NCBI GenBank assembly: GCA_947259215.1
Contig: CAMYLJ010000010.1
Location: 101,899-165,898 of the forward strand
Reading direction: 5' to 3'
DNA: 64,000 nt
From: an uncultured delta proteobacterium
GTDB lineage: Bacteria > Myxococcota_A > UBA9160 > JAFDET01
A program made the translations under genes and the position numbers. Shown here in pieces: positions 35,633 to 45,102 of the stretch (position 1 is its first letter; every line of letters begins with the position of its first letter). The notes beneath the pieces are model-generated. The model searched no databases, was not told the DNA's origin, and saw only the letters and a program-made list of their open reading frames with translations.

Positions 35633-36472
35633 ATGGCGACCCCCTTTGTGCACCGCGTCTTCCATCCCACCGATTTCTCGGAGGCGAGCGAGCGGGCCTT
35701 CGCCCATGCGCTGGCCATCGCCCTCGGCCGCCAGGCCACCCTCACCATCATGAACGCGAGCAAGGGCTTCGAGGGCGCGGACTGGACGCGCTTTCCGAGC
35801 ATCGTGAAGACGCTCGAGCGCTGGGGAATGCTCGAGAAGGGGAGCGACCGCGCGCAGGTCTTCGAGCGCTTCAAGATGAAGGTGAAGAAGGTCGGGATCG
35901 ACGCCGGCGCCCCGGTCGATGCGATCCTCGAGTACCTGGCCAACAACCCGACGGACCTGGTGGTGATGGCGACCGAAGGCCGCGAAGGCATCCCGCGCGT
36001 GCTGCGCGAGAGCGTGGCAGAGCGCGTCGGTCGCGCGTCCGGCGTCCGCACGCTCTTCGTCCCGGCAGAGGGCAAGGGCTTCATCTCGAGCGACGACGGG
36101 AGCCTGGCGCTGAAGCGCATCCTGGTGCCGGTGGCCGAGACGCCGGATCCCGACGATGCGGCCGAGATCGCCACCCGCGCCGCCGAGACCCTGGGCGACC
36201 ACCCGGTCACGATCCACGTGCTTCACGTGGGCGAGAAGATGCCTCCGGTGGTGCTGCCGGAGAGCGAAGCCTGGACCTGGGAGCAGTCGACCCGCTCCGG
36301 CGACCCGGTAGAGGGTATCCTGGCGGCGGCCAAGGAGCTGGACAGCGACCTGATCGTGATGACGACCGACGGGCGCGACGTGCTGATCGACGCCTTCCGT
36401 GGTAGTCACACCGAACGGGTGGTGCGGGGCGCGCCGTGTCCGTTGGTGGCGATCCCGATCCCCAAGGACTAG
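35633..36472 (+). CDS. Tandem-domain universal stress protein
   Basis: A 279-residue protein with two Usp domains (about 5-145 and 158-275). The start VFHPTDFSEASERAFAHALAIAL matches the family N-terminus. The C-terminal domain keeps the nucleotide-binding segment LIVMTTDGRDVLIDAFRGSHTERVVRGAPCPLVAIP. The first domain's segment ATEGREGIPRVLRESVAERVG is less regular. GGAGG lies just before the ATG. It stands in tandem with a close paralogue, probably as one unit. Confidence 0.93.
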   Translation: MATPFVHRVFHPTDFSEASERAFAHALAIALGRQATLTIMNASKGFEGADWTRFPSIVKTLERWGMLEKGSDRAQVFERFKMKVKKVGIDAGAPVDAILEYLANNPTDLVVMATEGREGIPRVLRESVAERVGRASGVRTLFVPAEGKGFISSDDGSLALKRILVPVAETPDPDDAAEIATRAAETLGDHPVTIHVLHVGEKMPPVVLPESEAWTWEQSTRSGDPVEGILAAAKELDSDLIVMTTDGRDVLIDAFRGSHTERVVRGAPCPLVAIPIPKD

Positions 36473-36484
36473 CCGGCGCCGCCC

Positions 36485-37312
36485 GTGGATCGTTTCTCCC
36501 CCGGCATCCTGCACCCGACGGATTTCTCGGAGGCCAGCGAGGTGGCCTTCGCCCACGCCCTGGCCATCGCCCTGGCCGACAAGGCCAAGCTCACCTTGAT
36601 CCACGCGGAGCGCGATGCGGCGGCGCCGGACTGGAGGCGTTTTCCCGCTGTGCGCCGAACGCTCGAGCGCTGGGGCTGTCTGGCCGAAGGCAGCGCGAAG
36701 GCGGCCGTCTTCGACGAGCTCTCGCTGCGCGTACGCAAGGTGGCCGTGGAGGGGAGCGATCCGGGCGACGCCGTGCTCGGCTATCTCGAGAAGCACCTCG
36801 AGGACCTGATCGTGCTGACCACGGAGCAGAGCGGCCTGCCCGCGTTCCTGGAAGGCTCGGTGGCGCGGCGCGTGGCGCGCAAGGCTGGCATCGACACGCT
36901 CTTCGTGCCCGAAGGCGTGAGGGGCTTCGTCGCGCCCGAGGACGGCACGCTCTCGCTGCGCCGAATCCTGCTGCCGGTGGCCGACACGCCGGACCCGAAG
37001 CCCGCCGTGGAGTCCGCCGCCTGGGCCGCGCACTGGCTCGGCGACGGCGGCGTGGCGATCCACGTGCTGCACGTGGGCGACGCGTTGCCGGCGCTGGCGC
37101 TGCCCGAAGGCGAAGGCTGGTCGTACGAGACGCACCTGCGCTCCGGCGATCCCGTGGACGAGATCCTGGCGGCGGCGCGGGAGCTCGACGCCCATCTCAT
37201 CCTGATGGCCACCGACGGCCGCGAGGGGTTCCTCGACGCGCTGCGTGGCAGTCACGCGGAGCGGGTGGTGCAGGGCGCTCCGTGCCCGGTGGCGACGATC
37301 GCATCGAGCTAG
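36485..37312 (+). CDS. Tandem-domain universal stress protein (paralogue)
   Basis: A 275-residue paralogue of the preceding gene, sharing HPTDFSEAS.AFAHALAIAL at the start and LRGSHAERVVQGAPCPVATI at the end, clearly from a local duplication. The first Usp half has diverged more (LTTEQSGLPAFLEGSVARRVA). It starts with GTG, 12 bases after its twin stops. Its TAG stop is the first three bases of a 74-bp twin-hairpin repeat that is shared with a site near 47.7 kb. Confidence 0.93.
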   Translation: MDRFSPGILHPTDFSEASEVAFAHALAIALADKAKLTLIHAERDAAAPDWRRFPAVRRTLERWGCLAEGSAKAAVFDELSLRVRKVAVEGSDPGDAVLGYLEKHLEDLIVLTTEQSGLPAFLEGSVARRVARKAGIDTLFVPEGVRGFVAPEDGTLSLRRILLPVADTPDPKPAVESAAWAAHWLGDGGVAIHVLHVGDALPALALPEGEGWSYETHLRSGDPVDEILAAARELDAHLILMATDGREGFLDALRGSHAERVVQGAPCPVATIASS

Positions 37313-37383
37313 CAGGCCGACCCAAGACGAAGTCTTGGGTCGGCTTGCGCCGCAAACGGAGCCCTTCGGGCTCCGTCAGCTAG
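37310..37383. repeat. Twin-hairpin repeat, copy 1
   Basis: A 74-base element that recurs at 47738 with one difference. It begins with the TAG stop of the stress-protein gene. Hairpin 1 has a perfect 13-base-pair stem (37316-37328 with 37332-37344, GAA loop). Hairpin 2 has a nine-base-pair stem (ACGGAGCCC/GGGCTCCGT) around TTC. It lies between convergent genes (stress protein and uvrA), fitting a bidirectional terminator. Confidence 0.85.
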
Positions 37384-37387
37384 GCGC

Positions 37388-40231
37388 CTAGCGCCCGCTT
37401 CGGCTGCGACGCCGCGGCAGTAGCGCCTTCAGCTGGCGCGCCGTGTGGCTCCCGCGCACGCGCGCCACCTGCTCGGGCGTTCCCTGGGCCACCACCTCGC
37501 CGCCGTCGGGTCCTCCCTCGGGACCGAGGTCGACCACCCAGTCGGCGTTCTTCACCACGTCCAGGTTGTGCTCGATCACGATCACGGTGTTGCCGGCGTC
37601 CACCAGGCGGGCCAGCACCGCCAGCAGCTTGCGCACGTCGTCGAAGTGCAGGCCCGTGGTGGGCTCGTCGAGGATGTAGAGGGTGCGCCCCGTGGCGCGC
37701 CGCGCCAGCTCGCGGGCCAGCTTGATGCGCTGGGCCTCGCCGCCCGAGAGGGTGGGCGAGGGCTGTCCCAGGTGGATGTAGTCCAGACCCACGTCGGCGA
37801 GCAGCCGGAGCGGCGCGCGCACCTTGGGATGGGCGGAGAAGAGCTCCAGGGCCTCCGCCACCGTCAGGTCGAGCACGTCGGCGATGGAGCGTCCCTTGTA
37901 CTCCACGCGCAGGGTGGCCTCGTTGAAGCGGCGCCCGTCGCATTCCTCGCAGCGCACGTAGACGTCGGGCAGGAAGTGCATCTCGATCTTGCGCACGCCG
38001 TCGCCCTGGCAGGCTTCGCAGCGGCCGCCCTTCACGTTGAAGGAGAAACGGCCCGGCTTGTAGCCGTGCAGGCGGGCCTCGGGCAGGTGGGCGAAGAAGC
38101 GCCGGATCTCGTCGAAGACCTTGATGTACGTGACCGGGTTGCTGCGCGGCGTGCGGCCGATGGGCCGCTGGTCGATGGCGATCGCCTTGTCGAGCTGCTT
38201 GCTGCCGCTGATGGTGCGGTGGCGCCCGGGGCGGCGGGAAGAGGCGTGGTAGATGCGTGCCAGGGCCGGGTACAGCACGTCGTTCACGAGCGTGGACTTG
38301 CCGGCTCCGGAGACGCCGGTGACGGCCGTCATCACTCCGAGCGGGAACTCCACGTCCAGGGATCGGAGGTTGTTCTCGCTGGCGCCCAGCAGCTTGATGC
38401 TGCCGCTCGGCGTACGCCTCCGGGAGGGCACCTCGATCCGCTGGCGGCCCGAGAGGTAGGCGCCGGTCAGCGAGCGGCGCGCCCGCTCCAGGCTGCCCGG
38501 CGTGCCGGCGTGCACGATGCGGCCGCCGGCGACTCCCGCGCCGGGCCCGAAGTCGATCACGTGATCGGCGCTGCGGATGGTCTCCTCGTCGTGCTCCACC
38601 ACGACCACGGTGTTCCCGATGTCGCGCATGCGCTCCAGGGTGGCGAGCAGGCGCCGGTTGTCCCGCTGGTGCAGCCCGATCGACGGCTCGTCCAGCACGT
38701 AGACGACGCCTGTCAGGTCCGAGCCCACCTGGCTCGCCAGGCGGATGCGCTGGGACTCGCCGCCCGACAGGGTGGGCCCGGGGCGGTCGAGCGAGAGGTA
38801 CGAGAGCCCGACGCCGGCCAGGAAGTCGAGCCGCCCGCGGATCTCCTTCAGGAGCTCGGCCGCAATCTCGCGCTCGGCGCCGGCCAGCTGCAGCTCCGCG
38901 AAGAAACGGCGGGCCTGGGCGATGGTGTACGCCGAGAGCTCCACCAGGTTGGTGCCGCCCACCCGCACCGCGGCGCTCTCCGGGCGCAGGCGGGTGCCGC
39001 TGCAGCTGGAGCAGCGGGAGTCTCCCAGGAACTGGCCGTACCAGCGCTTGGCGCGCTCGCTCTTGGTCTGCAGGAAACGGCGGGTGAGCCGCGGGACCAC
39101 GCCCTCCCACTCGAGGTCGAAGCTGCCCTGGCCGGTCTTGCCGGACCAGCGCACGCGGAAACGCCGCGCGCCCGCCCCCCATATGAGCTGCTCGCGCTTG
39201 CGCGCGGGAATCCGCCGCCAGGGGCGGTCCGGATCGATTCCGAACTGCTTCACCACCTGGCCCCGGAAGCCGTGGGACCAGCCCGTCTTGCGGGACACGT
39301 CGGGGCCCCAGGGCTTGATGGCACCTTCGTCGAGGGACAGCTCCGGATCCGGCACCACCAGCTCGGGATCGATCTCCACCCGCGAGCCCAGGCCGTTGCA
39401 GTCGTCGCACATGCCCTGGGGGCTGTTGAACGAGAAGCTCTGGGGCGTCAGGTCCGGGAACGAGACCCCGCAGGCAGTGCAGGCCATGCTCTCGGAGAAG
39501 ACCCGGTCGCCGTCCGGGGTGGCCGCGATCAGCATGCCCTCGCCCACCTGGAGGGCCGTCTCCACGGACTCGGTCAGGCGCGAGCGCAGGCCGCGCCGGA
39601 GGGCCACGCGGTCCACGACCGCCTCGACGGTGTGCTTGCGCCGCTTGTCGAGGGCCTCCAGGTCTTCCGAGAGCAGGATCTCGCCGTCCACCCGCAGCCG
39701 CACGAAGCCCTTGCGCCGCGACTCGGCCAGCAGCTCGCGGTGCTCGCCCTTGCGGTTCACCAGCAGCGGCGCCAGCAGCGACAGGCGCGTGCCTTCCGGC
39801 AGGCTGAGGAGCTCGCGCGCGATCTGCTCGGCCGTCTGGCCCTTCACCGGGTGGCCGCAGCGGTGACAGTGCTGGCGGCCCACCCGCGCGTACAGGACGC
39901 GCAGGTAGTCCGCGATCTCGGTGATGGTGCCGACGGTGGAGCGCGGGTTGCTGCCGGTGGTCTTCTGCTCGATGGAGATGGTGGGCGACAGCCCGCGGAT
40001 GCTGTCGTAGCGGGGCTTCTCCATCTGGCCCAGGAACTGGCGCGCGTAGGCCGACAGCGATTCGACGTAGCGCCGCTGTCCCTCGGCGTAGAGCGTGTCG
40101 AACGCCAGCGACGACTTGCCCGAGCCGGAGACGCCCGTCAGCACGACGAGCTTCTTCTTGGGAATGCGGACGTCCACCGACTGGAGGTTGTGCTCCCGGG
40201 CGCCCTTGATGAGGATGTGGTCCAGCTCCAT
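37388..40231 (-). CDS. uvrA: Excinuclease ABC subunit A
   Basis: A full-length 947-residue UvrA, the damage-recognition ATPase of nucleotide excision repair. It has two ABC modules: Walker A GVSGSGKSS (about residue 33) and GVSGAGKS (about 645), signatures LSGGESQRI and LSGGEAQRI, and the zinc-finger cysteines in CHRCGH, ACTAC-like and CEAC/CEEC segments. The insertion and UvrB-binding regions look intact. It is preceded on the same strand by the membrane kinase gene, 59 bases away. I saw no clear LexA-like operator by eye. Confidence 0.97.
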   Translation of the reverse strand: MELDHILIKGAREHNLQSVDVRIPKKKLVVLTGVSGSGKSSLAFDTLYAEGQRRYVESLSAYARQFLGQMEKPRYDSIRGLSPTISIEQKTTGSNPRSTVGTITEIADYLRVLYARVGRQHCHRCGHPVKGQTAEQIARELLSLPEGTRLSLLAPLLVNRKGEHRELLAESRRKGFVRLRVDGEILLSEDLEALDKRRKHTVEAVVDRVALRRGLRSRLTESVETALQVGEGMLIAATPDGDRVFSESMACTACGVSFPDLTPQSFSFNSPQGMCDDCNGLGSRVEIDPELVVPDPELSLDEGAIKPWGPDVSRKTGWSHGFRGQVVKQFGIDPDRPWRRIPARKREQLIWGAGARRFRVRWSGKTGQGSFDLEWEGVVPRLTRRFLQTKSERAKRWYGQFLGDSRCSSCSGTRLRPESAAVRVGGTNLVELSAYTIAQARRFFAELQLAGAEREIAAELLKEIRGRLDFLAGVGLSYLSLDRPGPTLSGGESQRIRLASQVGSDLTGVVYVLDEPSIGLHQRDNRRLLATLERMRDIGNTVVVVEHDEETIRSADHVIDFGPGAGVAGGRIVHAGTPGSLERARRSLTGAYLSGRQRIEVPSRRRTPSGSIKLLGASENNLRSLDVEFPLGVMTAVTGVSGAGKSTLVNDVLYPALARIYHASSRRPGRHRTISGSKQLDKAIAIDQRPIGRTPRSNPVTYIKVFDEIRRFFAHLPEARLHGYKPGRFSFNVKGGRCEACQGDGVRKIEMHFLPDVYVRCEECDGRRFNEATLRVEYKGRSIADVLDLTVAEALELFSAHPKVRAPLRLLADVGLDYIHLGQPSPTLSGGEAQRIKLARELARRATGRTLYILDEPTTGLHFDDVRKLLAVLARLVDAGNTVIVIEHNLDVVKNADWVVDLGPEGGPDGGEVVAQGTPEQVARVRGSHTARQLKALLPRRRSRSGR

Positions 40232-40290
40232 GGGGGAGCGGCAGGATAGCCCAGGCGGCTGCCGTCACCGGTCGCGGACGGGTCCGGCTC

Positions 40291-42915
40291 CTAGCGCTGG
40301 GCCAGGATCGCCTGGAGCCGCTCGGCCACCTCGGCCGCCGATTCGGGACGCGCCTCGGGATCCTTGGCCATCAGGTCGAGGCAGAGCCGCGCCAGCGCGT
40401 CCGGCACGTCGCCGCCCCGCTCCCGCGGATCCGGCGGCGGCGTGTTGCGGTGATGGAAGGCCACGTCGCCCTGCTCGAAGGGCAGGGTCCCCGTGGCGAG
40501 CTCGAAGAGCGTCACCCCCAGGGCGTAGAGGTCCGCCCGGTGGTCCACCTGCTCGCCCGCGGACTGCTCCGGCGCCATGTAGTACGGCGTCCCCGCCACC
40601 ACGGTCACCGCGCGGCGCACCTCCTCCACCATCTTGGCCAGGCCGAAGTCCATCACCTTCAGGACCTTGTCCTTGGTGAAGAAGAGGTTGGCGGTCTTCA
40701 CGTCGCGGTGGACGATCCGGTGGTCGTGGGCGTAGTTCAGGCCAGCGCTGACCTGGACGCCGAGGCGCGCCACATCCCGCGGCTTGATGCGCTCCACCCG
40801 GCGCAGGATCGTGTAGAGATTCTGCCCCTCGAGGAGCTCCATGGTGATGAAGAACGTGCCGTCCTCCTCGTCTGCATCGAAGAGGGTCACGATGTTCGGG
40901 TGGTTCAGGGCGGCGGCGGCGCGGGCCTCGCGCAGGAAGAGCTCCACGGCCTTGGGGTGGTCGCGCAGGTTCTCCGGGAGCTTCTTCAGGGCCACGATCC
41001 GGCCCAGGCGGCGGTCCCTGGCTTTGTAGACGACGCCCATGCCGCCGCGGCCGATCTCCTCGAGCAGCTCGTAGCGGTTGAAGCCCGTCGTATCGAGGCG
41101 CCGGCCCGGGGAGGTCGGCGTGTGGCCCACGGTGGCGTTGCGCGAGTGCGAGACCTTCTTGCGCAGGGTCTCGATGCGTGTGAAGACGCCCGGCCAGCTC
41201 TCGTCGCGGTCGCGGACCGTCTCGTACAGCTTCAGCGCCCGCTCCACGTCGCCGCTCTCCTCCAGGGCCTCGGCCAGGGAGAACTGGATGTCCAGGGGCG
41301 GTCCCTCCGGCCCGGCGTTGTGTACCACGTCGTCGAGCTTGCGCGCCGCCAGCTCCGGGTCGCCGATCTCGCGGAAGGCGCGCACGGCCAGGCGGGCGGC
41401 GTCCTGGTAGCGGGCGTCGCCGGGCGCCACGTGCTGGAGGTTCCGGATCGCGCGGCTCCAGTCGCTCTCGCCCATGGCCAGCTCGGCCGCCTCGAAGTAC
41501 GACCCGAGCTGCTCCAGAGCACCGGTCAGGCGCGGCACGTCGCCGGCCTCCCGGTAGCAGCTCGCCGCCTGGGACCACTCCTCCGCCCGCTCGTACGCGC
41601 CCCCGGCGGCCAGCAGCTCGCCGGCGGCCCGGTACATCTCCGCCGCGCGCTCGAGCTTGCCGGCGCGGTCGAAGAGCGTGGCGCTGCGTTCGAACTCGCG
41701 CTCGGCGGCCCAGAGCTCCGCGGCCTCCACCAGCCGGTCCGCGGCCTCGAAGTGCTCGGCGGCTGCGATGCTGCGCCCGTGTTCCTGATCCAGGCGGGCG
41801 AGCAGCACGTGGGCCACCTTCGCCTGTCCCTCGCGCTCGAGCGCCCGGGCGGCGCCCGCGTAGTCCCCCTGCAGGTAGGGCTCCACCGCCGGCGGGCAGC
41901 CCTTGAAGAGCAGGCCGTCACCGGCGCCGAGATCCACCACCGCCCAGGTCGCCCGGTAGGAGCCGACGTCGACGCCGTGCTCGGCCACGCGGTCGCCGCT
42001 CCCCACCACCAGGGTGTGGGCGCCGCGCGCCAGCTTCAGCTGCACGGTGCCGCCGCGCGCGAAGCGCACCGAGCCGGGCGCGCCGTGGATCGCCACGCTG
42101 GCCTCGCGCACCGGACGCCGGTCCCAGAGCACCTTCACCTCGACGGGGCAGTGCTCGGGCTTCAGGTCGAGAGCCAGGCGCGCGGTCTTGCCGCGCCGCA
42201 CCCGGACCTTCTCGTCCAGGATCCGCGTATCGAGGACCTGGTCGTTCTCGCCGTCGTGGAGGATGCCTTCGACCCGCACCCACCAGGTGCGCGCGGCGAT
42301 GCGCTGGAAGCGCGTCTCGCGGCTCACCATCGGGTGGTCGTAGCGGGTGGCGGCGCGGTCCGCGCCGGGATCGACCTTGACACCGCGGCTGCGGGACACG
42401 GTCTTCGGGCGGCGGCGCGACAGGCGCACCCGGAACGTTCCCTCGAGCTCGTCGGGGTAGCCGAGGCTGACCGACAGGTCGCCCTTTCCGCGCAAGAGCG
42501 GCACCAGCACGAAGACGGCGAGCGGCCCGCCGACCAGGCCGAGCAGGAGTGCCGCCAGCACGGCCAGCGCCGCGTCGCCGCTCTCCTCGGAGCGCGTGTC
42601 CTCCACCAGGCGACGCACGGGGGCGACCCAACGCCGCATCCGCCGCAGCTCCTGCGAGTCGGCGGCGTCGCGCAGGGCGTGGCGCAGCGCAGCCGGAGGG
42701 CGATCGACGGCCCGGGGGTCGGCGGCCGGACGCCGGACGCGGGGGGCTTCGCGTCCCGGAGCGCTCTCGGGACCGAGCGGCGCCTGGAACCGCGACGGCG
42801 CGCCGCGCTCCTCGGCCTGCTGGGCCGCGGCCGAAACTGGTGCGCCCAGCGCCGCCGCGAGGACCCACGCCGCGACCGACCCTACGGCCCGCCTGCTCAG
42901 GGAAAACCACCGCAT
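40291..42915 (-). CDS. Membrane Ser/Thr protein kinase with TPR-like repeats
   Basis: An 874-residue protein. Residues 1-31 are a signal peptide; about 32-112 are periplasmic and Arg/Pro-rich; a TM lies at about 115-141. Residues 145-335 form a beta-rich domain, and 340-580 a helical repeat array (AAEHFEAADRLVEAAELWAAEREF and similar, each near 20-34 residues). The C-terminal kinase (615-870) has GRGGMG, K644, HRDVKTAN (D738), DFG (D756) and APE, so it should be active. Having the kinase last, after a TPR-like scaffold, is unlike common Pkn kinases, in which it is first. Confidence 0.9.
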   Translation of the reverse strand: MRWFSLSRRAVGSVAAWVLAAALGAPVSAAAQQAEERGAPSRFQAPLGPESAPGREAPRVRRPAADPRAVDRPPAALRHALRDAADSQELRRMRRWVAPVRRLVEDTRSEESGDAALAVLAALLLGLVGGPLAVFVLVPLLRGKGDLSVSLGYPDELEGTFRVRLSRRRPKTVSRSRGVKVDPGADRAATRYDHPMVSRETRFQRIAARTWWVRVEGILHDGENDQVLDTRILDEKVRVRRGKTARLALDLKPEHCPVEVKVLWDRRPVREASVAIHGAPGSVRFARGGTVQLKLARGAHTLVVGSGDRVAEHGVDVGSYRATWAVVDLGAGDGLLFKGCPPAVEPYLQGDYAGAARALEREGQAKVAHVLLARLDQEHGRSIAAAEHFEAADRLVEAAELWAAEREFERSATLFDRAGKLERAAEMYRAAGELLAAGGAYERAEEWSQAASCYREAGDVPRLTGALEQLGSYFEAAELAMGESDWSRAIRNLQHVAPGDARYQDAARLAVRAFREIGDPELAARKLDDVVHNAGPEGPPLDIQFSLAEALEESGDVERALKLYETVRDRDESWPGVFTRIETLRKKVSHSRNATVGHTPTSPGRRLDTTGFNRYELLEEIGRGGMGVVYKARDRRLGRIVALKKLPENLRDHPKAVELFLREARAAAALNHPNIVTLFDADEEDGTFFITMELLEGQNLYTILRRVERIKPRDVARLGVQVSAGLNYAHDHRIVHRDVKTANLFFTKDKVLKVMDFGLAKMVEEVRRAVTVVAGTPYYMAPEQSAGEQVDHRADLYALGVTLFELATGTLPFEQGDVAFHHRNTPPPDPRERGGDVPDALARLCLDLMAKDPEARPESAAEVAERLQAILAQR

Positions 42916-42967
42916 CCCGCTCGCTTCATCGGCCCGCCTTCCGGGCGGGTTGAGGCCGCACCGGGGC

Positions 42968-44002
42968 TCAGAAGAGGGCGAGCTGAGCGCCTCCGGGGCG
43001 TCGGAAGGCGGCGGCCGAGGGCGTCGGACGCGGCCCGTCGAGGCCGTGGCGTCGGGCCGCCAGCTCGAAGCTGCGTGCGATCTGCTCGGCCCAGATGCCC
43101 TCGCCGCGCATGCGTGAGCCGAAGCGAGGGTCGTTCAGGCGCCCCGCGCGCAGCGAGCGGACCCGGTTCAGGACCTTCGCCTTGCGGGCCGGGTAGTGGC
43201 GCTCGAGCCAGGTCTCGAACAGGTCCTTCAGGCCGTGGGGCAGCCGCAGCACGATGCGCCCGGCGAAGCCGGCGCCGGCGGCCGCGGCCGCGGCCAGGAT
43301 GCGCGGGATCTCGTGGTCGTTCAGCCCGGGCACGATGGGGGCCAGCATCACGCCCACCGGGACGCCGGCCCGGGCCAGCGCCTCGACGGCCGCGAGTCGC
43401 TGCGGAGGCGACGCGGCGCGCGGCTCCATGGCGCGATGCAGCTCCGGGTCGAGGGTCGTGACCGAGACGTTCACGACCGCCGCGTCGTGGGCCGCCAGCT
43501 CGGCCAGGAGATCGGCGTCGCGCGCCACGAGCCGGCTCTTGGTGACGATCGCGGCGGGATTGCGGAACTCCGCCAGCACCTCGAGGCAGCCGCGGGTGAT
43601 CCGGAGCCGGCGCTCCGCCGGCTGATAGGGATCCGTCACGCCGGAGAGGGCGATCACCTGGGGCTTCCACGAGGGGCGGGACAGGGTCTCCCGCAGCCGC
43701 GCCGGCGCATCGCGCTTCACCAGGATCCGGGTCTCGAAGTCGAGCCCCGCCGAGAAGCCCAGGTACTCGTGGGTGGGTCTCGCGTAGCAGTACGCGCAGC
43801 CGTGCTCGCAGCCGCGGTAGGGATTGAGGGAGACGTCGAAGCCGACGTCCGGGCTGTCGTTCTCGGCCAGGATCCGGCGGCTGGGGTCCGTGAAGAAGCG
43901 GGTGTCCGGAGCCGGGGCCTCGGCGGGATCCGCCGGTTCCGGCTCGAAGGCGATGCGCTCGAACCGGTTGGCGGGGTTTTCGGCGGCGCCGCGGCGGGCC
44001 AT
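42968..44002 (-). CDS. PA0069-family radical SAM protein
   Basis: A 344-residue protein with the three-Cys iron-sulfur motif CEHGCAYC (about residue 66), preceded by NPYRGC. It matches the PA0069/SplB-like radical SAM family, whose function is not established; close relatives are found beside DNA-repair or stress genes. The ATG at 44002 (MARRGAAENPANRFERIAFE) is the usual family N-terminus; an upstream TTG at 44038 is possible but less likely. It shares a short divergent region (80 bases) with the LLM gene at 44083. Confidence 0.9.
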   Translation of the reverse strand: MARRGAAENPANRFERIAFEPEPADPAEAPAPDTRFFTDPSRRILAENDSPDVGFDVSLNPYRGCEHGCAYCYARPTHEYLGFSAGLDFETRILVKRDAPARLRETLSRPSWKPQVIALSGVTDPYQPAERRLRITRGCLEVLAEFRNPAAIVTKSRLVARDADLLAELAAHDAAVVNVSVTTLDPELHRAMEPRAASPPQRLAAVEALARAGVPVGVMLAPIVPGLNDHEIPRILAAAAAAGAGFAGRIVLRLPHGLKDLFETWLERHYPARKAKVLNRVRSLRAGRLNDPRFGSRMRGEGIWAEQIARSFELAARRHGLDGPRPTPSAAAFRRPGGAQLALF

Positions 44003-44069
44003 GAAACGAAAGTAGACCGAAAATTGCGCTGGGGTCAAGCCCGCTGAGGCGCCCCCCGGGCCCGTCCTC

Positions 44070-44075
44070 CATAAT
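44070..44075 (+). promoter_or_regulatory. -10-like box just upstream of the LLM gene start
   Basis: CATAAT at 44070-44075 stands out in GC-rich sequence and ends seven bases before the ATG at 44083. That distance places the transcription start on or next to the start codon, and no ribosome site is present, so a leaderless message is likely. No good -35 hexamer is visible 17 bases upstream. Confidence 0.45.
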
Positions 44076-44082
44076 CCCGGCC

Positions 44083-45102
44083 ATGAAGGTGGACGGCGCC
44101 CTGCTCCTGACGGACCCGGCGGAGGCGGGCCCCGCCGCCCGGCGGCTGGAAGAGCTCGGCTACGACGGGGCCTTCACCTTCGAGGGCCCCCACGACCCCT
44201 TCTTCCCACTGGTGCTGGCGGCGCGGGAGACCGCGCGCCTGGAGCTCGCCACCGCGATCGCCGTCGCCTTCGCCCGCAGCCCCATGCTGCTGGCCCAGAT
44301 CGGGCACGACCTCCAGCTGCTGTCGGGCGGCCGCTTCATCCTCGGCCTGGGCTCGCAGATCCGGCCCCACATCGAGAAGCGCTTCAGCATGACCTGGTCG
44401 CATCCGGCGGCGCGCATGCGCGAGCTGGTGCAGGCGGTGCGCGCCATCTGGCGCTGCTGGAACGAGGGCGAGCCGCTGGCCTTCCGCGGCCGCTTCTACA
44501 CCCACACCTTGATGACACCGTTCTTCGTGCCGCGCGCGAGCCCCCACGGCGCGCCCCGCATCTTCGTGGCGGGGGTGGGGCCGCGCATGACCGAGGTCGC
44601 CGGCGAGGTGGCGGACGGCTTCTTCGTGCATCCCTTCCACACGCCGGCTTTCCTGGAGTCCGTCACCCTGCCCGCGCTCGAGCGCGGTCTGGAGCGCGCC
44701 GATCGCAAGCGCGAGGACTTCGCGATCTCGTGCCAGCTGCTGCTCGCGACGGGCGAGAGCGACGAGGAACGCGAGGCGGCCGAGACGGCCGTGCGGGCGC
44801 AGATCGCCTTCTACGGCTCGACGCCCGCCTACCGCGGGGTGCTCGAGCAGCACGGTTGGGGCGAGCTCCAGAGCGAGCTGAACCGGCTCTCGAAGCGCGG
44901 CCTCTGGAACGAGATGGCGGCGCGGGTGGACGACGAGATCCTCGACGCCGTGGCGGTGCGCGGCGCGCCGAACGAGCTGGCGAGGCGCATCCGCGAGCGC
45001 TGCGGCTCCTTCGCCGACCGCGTGAGCCTGGTGGCTCCGTGGCGCCCGGACCCGGCCGCCTGGGCGGACCTGGTGTCGGAACTGCGGGAACCCGCGCAGT
45101 GA
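44083..45102 (+). CDS. LLM class F420-dependent-type oxidoreductase (TIGR03617-like)
   Basis: A 339-residue luciferase-like enzyme. It has VDGALLLTDPAEAGPAARRLEELGYDGAFTFEGPHDPF, GRFILGLGSQIRPHIEKRFSM (characteristic of the TIGR03617 subfamily), FVAGVGPRMTEVAGEVADGF and a C-terminal helix pair. F420 is the expected cofactor for this subfamily, but no F420 gene is near. Its stop overlaps the GTG of the ABC ATPase gene (GTGA), so it is coupled to an exporter operon: an unusual partner. Confidence 0.93.
   Translation: MKVDGALLLTDPAEAGPAARRLEELGYDGAFTFEGPHDPFFPLVLAARETARLELATAIAVAFARSPMLLAQIGHDLQLLSGGRFILGLGSQIRPHIEKRFSMTWSHPAARMRELVQAVRAIWRCWNEGEPLAFRGRFYTHTLMTPFFVPRASPHGAPRIFVAGVGPRMTEVAGEVADGFFVHPFHTPAFLESVTLPALERGLERADRKREDFAISCQLLLATGESDEEREAAETAVRAQIAFYGSTPAYRGVLEQHGWGELQSELNRLSKRGLWNEMAARVDDEILDAVAVRGAPNELARRIRERCGSFADRVSLVAPWRPDPAAWADLVSELREPAQ

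Noticed and set aside
37445..40249. 934-codon open frame antisense to uvrA
   Set aside because: It mirrors the conserved uvrA frame and has repetitive His/Ala/Gly composition, a GC-rich shadow; the same applies to the long antisense frame over valS (20721-23795).
44003..44038. TTG at 44038 as start of the radical SAM protein
   Set aside because: It adds residues with no similarity and lacks a ribosome site; the ATG at 44002 begins the conserved N-terminus.
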